DNA of 64,000 bases, taken from assembly GCF_002939475.1 (NCBI RefSeq), contig NZ_PKFQ01000001.1:4523001-4587000 (forward strand), written 5' to 3'. Of the stretch, positions 1-7,511 are shown in pieces; the stretch's first letter is position 1; each line of letters starts with the position of its first letter. The position numbers and the translations under genes are program-made. This stretch comes from Streptomyces cinnamoneus. Its GTDB lineage: Bacteria > Actinomycetota > Actinomycetes > Streptomycetales > Streptomycetaceae. The notes under the pieces are model-generated. The model saw only the letters and a program-made list of their open reading frames with translations, did no database searches and was not told where the DNA came from.

Positions 1-1
1 G

Positions 2-259
2 TTCGAGAAGAACCTCGATGAGGCCCTCGAAGACGTCGCGCTGCACTACCCGTACGACACCGACGCCGACCACCAGAGCATCGTCGAGCACGCCTCCGAG
101 CGGCTCTGGGACCTGTCCGACAACGAGCCGGACGGCTACGCGGACTGGGACGACGTCCGCGACGCGTACGACTACGGCCGCGGTGAGCACTTCCTGAATC
201 TCGGGCGCGAGTTCATGCGCAACGAGATTCCCGGTCAGCTCGCCCTCATGCCGGCCTGA
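2..259 (+). CDS. Acidic hypothetical protein, 5' truncated by the window edge
   Basis: The frame is open from base 2, so the N-terminus is missing; 85 residues remain before a TGA. The visible part is rich in Asp and Glu with scattered Tyr and Trp (for example DGYADWDDVRD) and shows no recognised motif, signal peptide or membrane segment. It is followed within 20 bases by a strong hairpin (277-315), so it probably ends a transcription unit. Small acidic proteins are frequent in actinobacterial mobile elements and some act as DNA mimics, but nothing here proves that role. Confidence 0.65.
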   Translation, partial: FEKNLDEALEDVALHYPYDTDADHQSIVEHASERLWDLSDNEPDGYADWDDVRDAYDYGRGEHFLNLGREFMRNEIPGQLALMPA

Positions 260-276
260 CCCTTCCCCCCTGAACC

Positions 277-315
277 GCCACCCCTCCCTGCCTTCCCCTC
301 TCGGGGAGGGGTGGC
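277..315 (+). terminator. Hairpin terminator after the first gene
   Basis: An 11-base perfect inverted repeat (arms 277-287 and 305-315, GCCACCCCTCC and its complement) encloses a 17-base loop. There is no T-run, as is common for Streptomyces terminators. It sits between the stop at 259 and the start at 339. Confidence 0.6.
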
Positions 316-338
316 TCGTCATGCGAATGCGAGGACAC

Positions 339-656
339 ATGCGTACCGCCACCCGTCCCTACGAGGTGCGTGTCTGGAACGAGATCGCCGACTTGCTTGG
401 CCTGTGGGAAGTCCAGCAGGACCAAGACGGCCAGTTCGTCGTCACCCACGACCACCGCGAGGAGACCCGCTTCGAGACCGAGGGCGACGCCTTGTCGTTC
501 GCCCGGCTCGGCGCCGAGGCCCTCGTCGAAACTTCCCGCCGCGACTGCCCGTGCGAGGACGACCCCGAATGCGGCGTCTGGGAGCCCCACGGCATTTCGG
601 CCCAAGAGGTCGAGGGAGAGCTCTCCCTGATCACCCCGCCCCTGCTCTGCCTGTAG
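339..656 (+). CDS. Hypothetical protein
   Basis: 105 residues starting MRTATRPYEV. I prefer ATG 339 because GAGGAC sits just upstream; an in-frame ATG at 321 would overlap the edge of the hairpin that precedes the gene. The protein has a soluble alpha/beta-looking composition and a short cysteine pair (CPCEDDPEC) near residue 74. No known domain was recognised. It lies in the small-gene run of the mobile element, 26 bases before the next gene, so the two are probably cotranscribed. Confidence 0.6.
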   Translation: MRTATRPYEVRVWNEIADLLGLWEVQQDQDGQFVVTHDHREETRFETEGDALSFARLGAEALVETSRRDCPCEDDPECGVWEPHGISAQEVEGELSLITPPLLCL

Positions 657-682
657 ACACCCACCACCAGGAGCAACACATC

Positions 683-1117
683 ATGCGTGCCTTCAAGCGT
701 CTCGACACGGTCTTCGCGACCACCAAGTCTCTGCTCAGCCACATGCCGGCCGTCTGGTCACGGCTGAGCTGCGCCCTGAATCCGTGGGGTGCCCTTCGGG
801 CGGAGCGGGAGGCAACGGTTCTCTATCTGACGTATGCCGCCGACACGGTCGACATCATCGAGACGCGACTCGATCAGTACCGAGATGCGGCCTGCGAGTT
901 CGCCTCCCTGTTCAACGACGGCATGTTGGCGAGTCATGTCGCGGAGCGCTTCACCTGCTCAGAGGCAGAGGGGATCGCCAAGTTCTTCCGCGCTGTAGAG
1001 CACCCCGACGTCGCCGATCTCTGGCTGGAGTGCCACGCCGAGGGCGACGACGACGAAGACGACCTGCACTACCAGGGTGAGCGGTCCGAGCCTGTCGAGC
1101 TCGTTCTCGCATCCTGA
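683..1117 (+). CDS. Hypothetical protein with acidic tail
   Basis: 144 residues starting MRAFKRLDTV; ATG 683 is preceded by CAGGAG at 668-673. The N-terminal third is basic and amphipathic, the middle contains a helix-rich stretch, and the last 35 residues are very acidic (EGDDDEDDL). There is no signal peptide, and I recognise no family. The gene sits between two other small genes with gaps of under 30 bases, which suggests one operon. Confidence 0.6.
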   Translation: MRAFKRLDTVFATTKSLLSHMPAVWSRLSCALNPWGALRAEREATVLYLTYAADTVDIIETRLDQYRDAACEFASLFNDGMLASHVAERFTCSEAEGIAKFFRAVEHPDVADLWLECHAEGDDDEDDLHYQGERSEPVELVLAS

Positions 1118-1135
1118 GCCGGAAGAGAGCCTCAC

Positions 1136-1456
1136 ATGTCCGAGTGTGACTTCTGCTGCCTGCCCGGCGCCCGCTGGCTGTACATCCCCCAGGACCGCGC
1201 CACCGTCGCCCTGATGTCCGACAACGGCGTGGTAACCCCGCTCCCGAACGACGGCCGATGGCGTGCGTGCGACCTGTGCTCCGACCTCGTCGACACCGAC
1301 GACATGGAACGCCTGGTCTCCCGCTCCCTGATCACTCTGCGCATCCTCGGCGCACCCGTCCCAGATGGCGGCTTGGAGCTTGAGCACATGGCCATGGTCG
1401 TCATGGCCAACTTCGCCACCGTGCTCGCCGGTCGACCCACCAAATCCCCTTTCTAA
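1136..1456 (+). CDS. Small Cys-pair (zinc-ribbon-like) hypothetical protein
   Basis: 106 residues. The N-terminus has CDFCC (residues 4-8) and a second pair, CDLC, near residue 44, a spacing that could bind one zinc ion. The C-terminal half is hydrophobic-helical and ends at PTKSPF. The start is ATG 1136 with GAAGAGAG upstream. It is one of at least seven small proteins in this element that carry two or more CxxC-type pairs. The function is unknown; single-zinc mini-proteins of mobile elements may bind DNA or partner proteins, but that is inference. Confidence 0.6.
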   Translation: MSECDFCCLPGARWLYIPQDRATVALMSDNGVVTPLPNDGRWRACDLCSDLVDTDDMERLVSRSLITLRILGAPVPDGGLELEHMAMVVMANFATVLAGRPTKSPF

Positions 1457-1492
1457 TCCGCGAGTTCACCCGCAACAACGTTGGAGCGTCAC

Positions 1493-1840
1493 ATGAAGTA
1501 CCCCCGCACGCCAGAGGCAGAGAAGGCTGCCCGCGAGGTCGTCAACCGTTACGTCCGTCAGGGCGACATGCGCCGGGCCGACGCCAACCGGATCATGCGC
1601 GACGGCCTGCCGATCATCCTGAACGGCTTCGCCGAGGCCCGCATCAAGGGCAAGCCCGAGGCCGCCATCACCGCCGACCTTGAAGCCGCTCTCGCCGAGG
1701 CCAAGCAGCGTCAGGCCACAGCCAGGACCGCCACCCGACGCCACATGGCGCTGCTGGACCTGTCCACCGCAGAGTTCGCCATCGCGGCATGGGAGGGCGT
1801 ACGCCGCGACCTCGCCAACCACCTCGCCGCCCACTCCTGA
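1493..1840 (+). CDS. Helical hypothetical protein
   Basis: 115 residues starting MKYPRTPEAEK. ATG 1493 is chosen because GGAG at 1483-1486 is well placed; the upstream TTG at 1481 would overlap this ribosome-binding site. The sequence is almost entirely alpha-helical and charged (Ala, Glu and Arg rich), with a probable coiled-coil stretch around residues 60-90. No known domain was recognised. It is followed by a structured spacer at 1841-1935. Confidence 0.6.
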   Translation: MKYPRTPEAEKAAREVVNRYVRQGDMRRADANRIMRDGLPIILNGFAEARIKGKPEAAITADLEAALAEAKQRQATARTATRRHMALLDLSTAEFAIAAWEGVRRDLANHLAAHS

Positions 1841-1856
1841 CCGACGCAAAGGCGAA

Positions 1857-1872
1857 ACCTCCGAAAGGAGGT
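1857..1872 (+). other. GNRA-tetraloop hairpin in a 95-base spacer
   Basis: ACCTCC and GGAGGT pair perfectly around a GAAA tetraloop. A second hairpin follows directly (GGGAGG, five-base loop, CCTCCC, around 1878-1894). The first stem sequesters a perfect Shine-Dalgarno-like GGAGG, but the next start codon is more than 60 bases away, so this is more likely a processing or termination structure than a translational switch. Confidence 0.4.
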
Positions 1873-1935
1873 CGGCGGGAGGCGGTCCCTCCCCCCTGAC
1901 GATGCCAGCCCGCATCGCTCGCAAGGAGTAACACC

Positions 1936-2124
1936 ATGACGCGAATCGGCCCAGTGGCCCTCGACGCCCTGATGGTCGTCGCCCTCACCAGCGCCTTCTG
2001 GGTCCTCGTCGGTGAGGACCCAAGCACCGCGCAGTTCGCGGCTTCGACTGTCGGCGCGTTCCTCGTCCTGGAGGCGGTCCGGTCGCTGCGTCAGTACGTC
2101 GACCGTCGCACCGACGAGCGCTAA
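1936..2124 (+). CDS. Small membrane protein, two predicted helices
   Basis: 62 residues. Two hydrophobic stretches (about residues 6-25 and 34-50) are separated by a short acidic loop, and the C-terminus is basic (RSLRQYVDRRTDER), suggesting a small inner-membrane hairpin protein with both ends cytoplasmic. GCAAGGAG precedes ATG 1936. Similar tiny two-helix proteins are common in Streptomyces integrative elements; no function can be assigned. Confidence 0.6.
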   Translation: MTRIGPVALDALMVVALTSAFWVLVGEDPSTAQFAASTVGAFLVLEAVRSLRQYVDRRTDER

Positions 2125-2186
2125 TTCGTCCCGTCGCCGGGCCGGACGAACGGTCCGGCTGCCCCAGATCCTCAGCAAGGAGCAAC

Positions 2187-2729
2187 ATGCCCACCCTGTC
2201 CACTGCCATCCGGCCGACCGTCTGGATCGGCTGCCTTGCCTGCTACAACGCCGGTCGCCTGACCGGGGATTGGTACGACGCTGACATAGCGAACCTCGTC
2301 ACCCCCGAAGACCTTCACGGTCGGCCGACCCTCCACGAGGAGCTGTGGGTCATGGACCACGAGGACTTCTGCGGCGCGCTGGAGGGCGAGTGCTCGCCGT
2401 CCGAGGCGGCCGAGATAGCCGAAGCCCTTAGCGAGCTCACCCATGATGAGGCCGCCGCCTTCTCCGTCTGGGTGCGGGAGTGGGGCGAGTCCGGCGACCG
2501 CTCAGGGTGGGTCGACCGCTTCCGCAGCGAGTACCGCGGATTCCACGACAGCGAAGGGCACTTCGCCCAGGAGTGGGCCGAGGAAACCTCCGAGCCGGAG
2601 AACCGGGCCCGCATGTCGGTCTGGCCCTTCAACGCGATCGACTGGGACTACGCCGCCCAGGAACTGTTCAGCGGCGGCTTCCATGCCGAGGAAGTGCTCG
2701 GCGGCGTCCACGTCTTTTGCCCGCGATGA
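2187..2729 (+). CDS. ardA: ArdA-family antirestriction protein
   Basis: 180 residues, about the usual ArdA length. The N-terminus VWIGCLACYNAGRLTGDWYD matches the conserved ArdA opening (ACLASYNAGRLHGxW), and the C-terminus has the AQELF..GGF....GGVHVF pattern. The protein is strongly acidic. ArdA dimers mimic about 40 bp of B-form DNA and occupy the DNA site of type I restriction-modification enzymes, protecting an incoming element. GCAAGGAG precedes ATG 2187, and the stop overlaps the next start (ATGA). Together with the methyltransferase at 4489 it forms a host-defence evasion set. Confidence 0.9.
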   Translation: MPTLSTAIRPTVWIGCLACYNAGRLTGDWYDADIANLVTPEDLHGRPTLHEELWVMDHEDFCGALEGECSPSEAAEIAEALSELTHDEAAAFSVWVREWGESGDRSGWVDRFRSEYRGFHDSEGHFAQEWAEETSEPENRARMSVWPFNAIDWDYAAQELFSGGFHAEEVLGGVHVFCPR

Positions 2730-3052
2730 ACACCGAAGCCTGTGTCGAGTGCGGGGACGTGCCCGAGCTGCTCGACGAAGACCTGACCTGCGGATTCTGC
2801 CGCATCAGCCTTTACCTGAAGGACTCCTTGATGAACATGACCGTGAAGTTCCCCGTCGAGACCGTCACGCATGGTGAGATCGAGATCGACATCGACGTGC
2901 CCGAGGAGTTCCTCGACGAGGACGGCGAGCTTCGCGACGAGGACGGTCTTCGCGACTGGCTCAACGACAACGAGCACGAGTGGTACGAGCTGGACCCCGT
3001 CTTCGAGGAGATCCAGTCGAAGGAAGTCATCGAGATCGCCAACGCCTTCTGA
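2726..3052 (+). CDS. Acidic zinc-ribbon-like hypothetical protein
   Basis: 108 residues. The start ATG overlaps the ardA stop (ATGA), implying translational coupling. The N-terminus carries CVEC and CGFC pairs about 20 residues apart, a plausible zinc ribbon. The remainder is extremely acidic (IDIDVPEEFLDEDGELRDEDG) and could mimic DNA like its neighbour. An alternative start at MNMTVKF (2830-2836 region) would remove the cysteines. Its place behind ardA suggests a role in the same antirestriction module, but this is inference. Confidence 0.6.
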   Translation: MNTEACVECGDVPELLDEDLTCGFCRISLYLKDSLMNMTVKFPVETVTHGEIEIDIDVPEEFLDEDGELRDEDGLRDWLNDNEHEWYELDPVFEEIQSKEVIEIANAF

Positions 3053-3336
3053 TGACGAACATCCCCATGACCGACCGGATCAAGCACCTCGTCAACGAAC
3101 TGGACGAGGCAGTCAAGACCATGCGCCAAGAGCCCGAGGACGGCCGCACCTGGTCCTGGGAAGACGAGCACGTCGCGGGACTGAACCTCGCCGATGCTGC
3201 CGAGGCCCTGATCCTCGCGCTCCCCGCCGCCATCTGGCCGCCCTCCTGGTTCAAGGAGGAGCCCGAGCAGGCCCGTCCCCTCACCCCCTACGAGAAGCAA
3301 CTCGTCGACGAGCTGCTCGAACAGCTCGGTTCCTGA
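3052..3336 (+). CDS. Hypothetical protein
   Basis: 94 residues starting MTNIPMTDRI. Its ATG shares bases with the preceding TGA (TGATG), so it is the third member of the ardA transcription unit. The sequence is acidic and helical with three Trp residues, and no motif was recognised. It is followed by a strong hairpin at 3355-3378 that probably ends the unit. Confidence 0.6.
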   Translation: MTNIPMTDRIKHLVNELDEAVKTMRQEPEDGRTWSWEDEHVAGLNLADAAEALILALPAAIWPPSWFKEEPEQARPLTPYEKQLVDELLEQLGS

Positions 3337-3354
3337 CCACACCACCACGTTCAC

Positions 3355-3378
3355 GGCGCCCGCCCCTGCGCGGGCGCC
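3355..3378 (+). terminator. Hairpin terminator after the ardA unit
   Basis: GGCGCCCGC (3355-3363) and GCGGGCGCC (3370-3378) form a 9-bp perfect stem around the loop CCCTGC, between the stop at 3336 and the start at 3394. Confidence 0.6.
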
Positions 3379-3393
3379 GACCGAAGGATGCCC

Positions 3394-3711
3394 ATGAGCG
3401 TCATGCAGTGCCGCGAGTGCGACCTCGCCCCGTACGCCGTCCGTCCCGACGCCCACTTCGCGTGCGACGAGTGCGGCCACCGGCTCGACAGCCGCGACTT
3501 CTACCTCGACCCGGATGAGGTCTGGTCCGTGGACGAGACCGGGACCGTGCACGTCTTCCTCACCCCGGCCGCCTGCCTCAAGTGGCTCGACGACATCGCC
3601 GACCTGCACACGGGGGACTGGGCTACGGCTCAGCAGGCGCTCTGGCAGTACCGCCGCGCCACCGCCGGGCTCGTCGAGTCCCTCCGTGCCGGCCTGCCCC
3701 TCCCCGCCTGA
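3394..3711 (+). CDS. Two-CxxC small protein
   Basis: 105 residues starting MSVMQCRECD. ATG 3394 is favoured over ATG 3388 because GAAGGA (3383-3388) is correctly spaced for it. CREC (about residues 6-9) and CDEC (about 26-29) form a zinc-ribbon-like pair with CGH following. The C-terminal 60 residues look helical. It belongs to the recurrent set of zinc-ribbon mini-proteins of this element. Function unknown. Confidence 0.6.
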   Translation: MSVMQCRECDLAPYAVRPDAHFACDECGHRLDSRDFYLDPDEVWSVDETGTVHVFLTPAACLKWLDDIADLHTGDWATAQQALWQYRRATAGLVESLRAGLPLPA

Positions 3712-3732
3712 ACCACCCCAAGGAAATCGACC

Positions 3733-4281
3733 ATGAACTACGACGCCACGTATGCATTCCCCGAGGGCGACCTGTACGTCACCATCCTCCCGGCAGTCAC
3801 CAAGCAGGAGCGATGGGGCGACCAGGACCTGACGCTTCCCGAAGCCCGTATCGGGATCAGCTCCTCGCGCGACGAGAACCACGAACCGGGCTACGTGAAG
3901 ATCCGCGGACGCGCGTACCGCGTCGCTTCCCGTCGCGAGCGGGCGCACGTCCGACGCGAGGCTCTGCTCCGTCGCAACGACCCGGACGCGTCTCTGTGGA
4001 CCTACCAGAGCCCCCTTCGGCGCTGGGAGTTCACCAACGACCGCGACCAAGAACTCTCCCACGGCACCGCCGCGAGGGAGCGACTCAGCGCCATGGTCAG
4101 GGAGGCCGCCGACCGCTTCGAGGCCGAGCATCCGGGATGGAAGCTCATCAGCGAGCGCCTGGAGCTGGAGGACGATCTACGCAGCGCCGAGGTCGGCGTG
4201 GCCATAGCCCGCGACGACCTCGCGAAGGCCGAGGCCCGCGTCGCCTACGTGGCCGATCGTCTCGCGGCCCTCTCTGCCTAG
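3733..4281 (+). CDS. Hypothetical protein with C-terminal coiled coil
   Basis: 182 residues. The first 60 residues look like a beta-rich domain, the middle is basic (RRERAHVRREALLRR), and the last 50 residues form a regular charged helix (LISERLELEDDLRSAEVGV and following) typical of a coiled coil. There is no signal peptide or catalytic motif. AAGGAA lies upstream of ATG 3733. It is preceded by a zinc-ribbon gene and followed after 7 bases by another, so probably cotranscribed. Confidence 0.6.
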   Translation: MNYDATYAFPEGDLYVTILPAVTKQERWGDQDLTLPEARIGISSSRDENHEPGYVKIRGRAYRVASRRERAHVRREALLRRNDPDASLWTYQSPLRRWEFTNDRDQELSHGTAARERLSAMVREAADRFEAEHPGWKLISERLELEDDLRSAEVGVAIARDDLAKAEARVAYVADRLAALSA

Positions 4282-4288
4282 GCCCGCC

Positions 4289-4489
4289 GTGACCACCCTG
4301 ACCCCACCCACCAACGTCGTGCGCTGCGTCAAGTGCATTGGCCCCATACGCCACATCGACCGCAAGCCCTACGAGTGCGCCGACTGCGGCCGAAATGTCT
4401 CCATGGCTGACGGCCTGATACGAGTCGGCTACCACTGGGAGATCGTCAACGACTGGCTCACCAGCGTCGAGACTGTGGACGTGGACTGA
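4289..4489 (+). CDS. Zinc-ribbon mini-protein
   Basis: 66 residues with a GTG start. CVKC and CADC pairs lie about 18 residues apart with basic residues between them, a compact zinc-ribbon arrangement. The stop shares a base with the start of the methyltransferase gene (TGATG), so the two are translationally coupled. Function unknown; coupling to the methyltransferase makes an accessory role possible but unproven. Confidence 0.6.
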   Translation: MTTLTPPTNVVRCVKCIGPIRHIDRKPYECADCGRNVSMADGLIRVGYHWEIVNDWLTSVETVDVD

Positions 4490-5781
4490 TGTCTCTCACC
4501 CGCCTCGACACAGCCGGAGCGCTCGGCACCCCCGAACAGCTAGACCTCAGTGGCAAGACGCCCGAAGAGCTGGAAGAGATCGCCGCACCCTGGCCGGTCC
4601 ACTGGCTCTTCCCGCCAAAGCCGGGAGACCCCGATCGCGTCATCAACCTATTTGCGGGCCCCGGGGGTTGGGACGTGGGTGTGCGCGACGTACTCCAACA
4701 CGACCTCGACACCGTCGGCGTCGAAATGCACAAGGATGCCTCAGCCACCGCCCGCGCGGCAGGGTTCCGGCGGATCGTCGCCGACGTCCGCTCCCTCGAC
4801 CCGAAACACCCCGCGCTGCGCTGGGTCCGTGGGCTGATCGTCTCGGCCCCGTGCCAGTGCTGGACCCCGGCCGGCAAGAGGGCCGGGCAGGACCCGCGGA
4901 ATCAGGACCTGCTGCTCGACGTGTTCACCGCAGCCTTCGAGGCGACGTTCGGGCACTGGCATGACAGCGCTGAATGTGGCCCCTGCGATGAAGCCGACAT
5001 CTGCCTGATCTGTAGCGACCCCGACTGGGACGGCTACTCCGGCTTCACCGGGCCCCTGCTCACCCTCGACGAAGTGCGGGCCCCGATTGCCGAGATGACC
5101 GACGAGCGGATCGGCCTGCTCGCGGAGGTGCTGATCTGGGCTCTCACCCTGACCGCCCGGTGGGACAACCTCCGCTGGCTGGCCATGGAGCAGAGCTCGG
5201 CCTTGCCAGAGAACATCCTCGACGGAATACGTGAGGAACTCTGGTCGGCGGACTGGTGCAGCGCGGAGTATCGCGTCCTGGACGCCGTGGACTACGGCCT
5301 CGCCTCACGTCGCAAGCGTGTCTTTCTCATGGCCGCCCGCCACTCCTACGTCGACATGAGCGCCCTCACCCCCAAGACCCCCCTCCCGACCACGACCGCT
5401 GCCGAGGCCCTCGACTGGCCCGCCGGCATCCGTGTCAACACCCGGGGCGTCAGGCGGACGGCCGGAGGGAACTGCTGGAGCGCGGACAAGGCCGCCACAG
5501 GCATCACCTCGAAGATCCGCGGGTGGTACTGGGAGCACGACAAGGACAGGAAGTTCAGCCTCGACGAGGCCGCGCTCCTGGTCGGCTTCCGCCCCGGCTA
5601 TCCGTGGACCGGCTCCCGGTCGAGCTGCACACAGCAGATCGGCGACGTGGTCGCTCCTCCGATGGGCGCCGTCGTGATTGGCAGCCTCCTGTCCCAGCAC
5701 TGGGAGGACCAGCTCCGGCAGTACCTCGCCGAGATCTACAACCACGAACCCGTACGGCCTGAGCACGCGCTCGCGGCCTGA
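4489..5781 (+). CDS. Solitary DNA (cytosine-5-)-methyltransferase
   Basis: 430 residues. It transfers a methyl group from S-adenosylmethionine to C5 of cytosine in DNA. Motif I is FAGPGGWD (about residue 54), motif IV is APCQCWTPAGKR with the catalytic Cys of PCQ (about residue 121), a degenerate motif VI is MEQS (about 233), motif VIII is DYGLASRRKRVF, and motif X is IGDVVAPP. A cysteine-rich insert (CGPCDEADICLIC, about residues 164-176) separates motifs IV and VI. No restriction endonuclease gene adjoins it, so it most likely protects the element's own DNA. The target sequence cannot be read from the protein. Confidence 0.88.
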   Translation: MSLTRLDTAGALGTPEQLDLSGKTPEELEEIAAPWPVHWLFPPKPGDPDRVINLFAGPGGWDVGVRDVLQHDLDTVGVEMHKDASATARAAGFRRIVADVRSLDPKHPALRWVRGLIVSAPCQCWTPAGKRAGQDPRNQDLLLDVFTAAFEATFGHWHDSAECGPCDEADICLICSDPDWDGYSGFTGPLLTLDEVRAPIAEMTDERIGLLAEVLIWALTLTARWDNLRWLAMEQSSALPENILDGIREELWSADWCSAEYRVLDAVDYGLASRRKRVFLMAARHSYVDMSALTPKTPLPTTTAAEALDWPAGIRVNTRGVRRTAGGNCWSADKAATGITSKIRGWYWEHDKDRKFSLDEAALLVGFRPGYPWTGSRSSCTQQIGDVVAPPMGAVVIGSLLSQHWEDQLRQYLAEIYNHEPVRPEHALAA

Positions 5782-5797
5782 TCACCGAAGAGAGAAC

Positions 5798-6211
5798 ATG
5801 CGCGCCAACCTCCTGCTGATGCACTACGCCCGTAGCCCCCTCGACTGCCCCGCCTGCGAAGCCGACCGGCTCACATCGATGGCTGACGCCCGCATAGCCA
5901 TCTGCGTCGCTTCCGGTGTGGCGATCGAGGACATCGATCCCGCCACCGGATACAACCACTCCCGCGCCGCGTACGACCGTGCCCGTGCCTCCTGGATCGA
6001 TGTGATCCGCCAGCACGGTGCGAGCGAGTTCCACGAAGTCCGCGACATCGCATGGGCCCGTGGACTGTGGGCCGAGAAGCGCCCCGAGTTCGTCGAGGGC
6101 GACGACTGGCTGACCGAAGCACTCGATGCGCACAAGGAGTTCATCGCCTCCCTCGGCCACCCCTGCCGCCGGACCTCCTGCCTTGTCCACTTCCCCGCCC
6201 CGACCCTCTGA
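5798..6211 (+). CDS. Hypothetical protein
   Basis: 137 residues starting MRANLLLMHYARSPLDCPACEA. GAAGAGAG lies before ATG 5798. A CPAC pair near the N-terminus and a second Cys pair near the C-terminus (CRRTSC) could bind metal. The middle is helical with several Trp residues. No family was recognised. It lies 16 bases after the methyltransferase stop and 15 before the next gene, consistent with one operon. Confidence 0.6.
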   Translation: MRANLLLMHYARSPLDCPACEADRLTSMADARIAICVASGVAIEDIDPATGYNHSRAAYDRARASWIDVIRQHGASEFHEVRDIAWARGLWAEKRPEFVEGDDWLTEALDAHKEFIASLGHPCRRTSCLVHFPAPTL

Positions 6212-6226
6212 TCTGCAAAGACCAAC

Positions 6227-6796
6227 ATGGACAACATCATCGCGACCACGACCGACAACCGCTTCCGCGTGCGCCTGGTCCCCGACGAGTACGCCCGAAA
6301 CCCGCGCGAGGACTTCGACCACCTGGCTCACGTGATCACCATCGACACCCACCTGGGCCAGTACGCCCACATCGACAAGGACGGCGGGCCGTTCGCCGAA
6401 GCCTGGGACCGCGTGAGCTGGAACCGGTGGAGGGGTGTCGCGATCTTCACCCGTTGGGCCCGCATCTTCCACGGCGCCATCGTCATCGAGTCGCGGCCGG
6501 CACGCGGCCCCGTCTCCCTGTGGTACCTGCTGCGTGAGGACGCCGAAGACCTCGGGATGCTGCCCGAGGCATACCTCGACGCCGAGCGCACCGAGTACGA
6601 GGCGTGGGCCGAGGGCGACGTGTACGGCTACATCGTCGAAGAGGCCGTCGACTGGCTGCGGGCGGACGCGGACGACACCATGTCCACCTGGGAAGAAGTC
6701 GACTCCTGCTGGGGGCACTACGGCTATGGCTGGGCCGCCGCCCAGGCCCGCGCCGCACTCGAAGCCCATACGAGCAAGACGATGCTCGCCGCGTAA
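6227..6796 (+). CDS. Acidic hypothetical protein
   Basis: 189 residues. It is acidic and rich in aromatic residues (RVSWNRWRGVAIFTRWAR, WYLLREDAEDLG), with no signal peptide or membrane segment. Composition and length are reminiscent of accessory proteins of actinobacterial mobile elements, and ArdA-like acidic faces are possible, but the ArdA opening motif is absent. A conserved C-terminal region rich in Trp and Tyr (CWGHYGYGWAA) stands out. Function unknown. Confidence 0.6.
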   Translation: MDNIIATTTDNRFRVRLVPDEYARNPREDFDHLAHVITIDTHLGQYAHIDKDGGPFAEAWDRVSWNRWRGVAIFTRWARIFHGAIVIESRPARGPVSLWYLLREDAEDLGMLPEAYLDAERTEYEAWAEGDVYGYIVEEAVDWLRADADDTMSTWEEVDSCWGHYGYGWAAAQARAALEAHTSKTMLAA

Positions 6797-6832
6797 TTCA
6801 GACCCCATTGATAGAGTTTACCTAGGAGTGAC

Positions 6833-7132
6833 ATGACTGCCAGTGCCACCACCAACTCGACCGGCTCGGAGCCGAGCCCGCGGATGCGGAAGGTCGCGGA
6901 CGTGAAAGCCGGCCAGCGCGTCAAGGCCACCGGCAAGGACACCAGGGGGTACACCGTGACCCGGGCCGGCCGCCTTCTGGCCGCGCCCAAGCGCGTGATG
7001 GCCCAGGACTGGGACAAGCGCATCAAGAAGTGGCGCCTGCATATCTCCGACGAGCCTGGCGCCATGCCCGCCCACCGCAACTCCCTGTCGCTTCCCATGG
7101 GCGCTGAAGTCGAGCTGCTCCCCGAAGCATGA
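6833..7132 (+). CDS. Small basic hypothetical protein
   Basis: 99 residues starting MTASATTNST; TAGGAG precedes ATG 6833. After a Ser/Thr-rich N-terminal tail the protein is basic (about residues 20-70) with a beta-strand pattern (VKAGQRVKATGKDTRGYTV), possibly a small SH3-like barrel. The stop overlaps the next start (ATGA). The 36-base gap before it is relatively AT-rich and could hold a promoter. Function unknown. Confidence 0.6.
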   Translation: MTASATTNSTGSEPSPRMRKVADVKAGQRVKATGKDTRGYTVTRAGRLLAAPKRVMAQDWDKRIKKWRLHISDEPGAMPAHRNSLSLPMGAEVELLPEA

Positions 7133-7485
7133 GGCACCAGCTCCGTAAGCGGCCCGAGCAGCGCCTCCAGTGTTTGCGCTGCCGGGCCGCCTTCATCGAC
7201 GAAGCCTCCGCCAAGCGTTCGACATCCCCGTGCCCCGGCGAGCCGCTGGTGCACGGGTTCCTCGGGCAGCGTGAGCACATCGTCTACCCCACGTGGGCCA
7301 AGGACCGGTCATGCGAGGCGTGGGGCTGCCCCGACCCCGACCCATCCCACGCCTGGCACGGTCCGGACCCCTACTGCGACGAGAGCCCGTGTCCGACGTG
7401 CCTGCACGACTGCGACTGCGACGTGTGCGAGGGCCACGTCCGCGCGCCCGGCCTCTACCGCCTCATCGACAGCCGAGAAGGCTGA
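7129..7485 (+). CDS. Cysteine-rich hypothetical protein
   Basis: 118 residues with 12 cysteines: CLRC near the N-terminus, CEAWGC in the middle, and a dense cluster (CDESPCPTCLHDCDCDVC) at about residues 83-100. The pattern suggests two or more bound zinc ions. It overlaps the upstream gene by four bases (ATGA). No known family was recognised; it is the most cysteine-rich of the mini-proteins in this element. Confidence 0.6.
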   Translation: MRHQLRKRPEQRLQCLRCRAAFIDEASAKRSTSPCPGEPLVHGFLGQREHIVYPTWAKDRSCEAWGCPDPDPSHAWHGPDPYCDESPCPTCLHDCDCDVCEGHVRAPGLYRLIDSREG

Positions 7486-7511
7486 CCACCCATCGGACAA
7501 GGAGTAACGGA

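Noticed and set aside
1857..1894. Riboswitch upstream of the 62-residue membrane protein
   Set aside because: Only two simple hairpins are present and the Shine-Dalgarno of the next gene lies outside them; no known riboswitch core was recognised.
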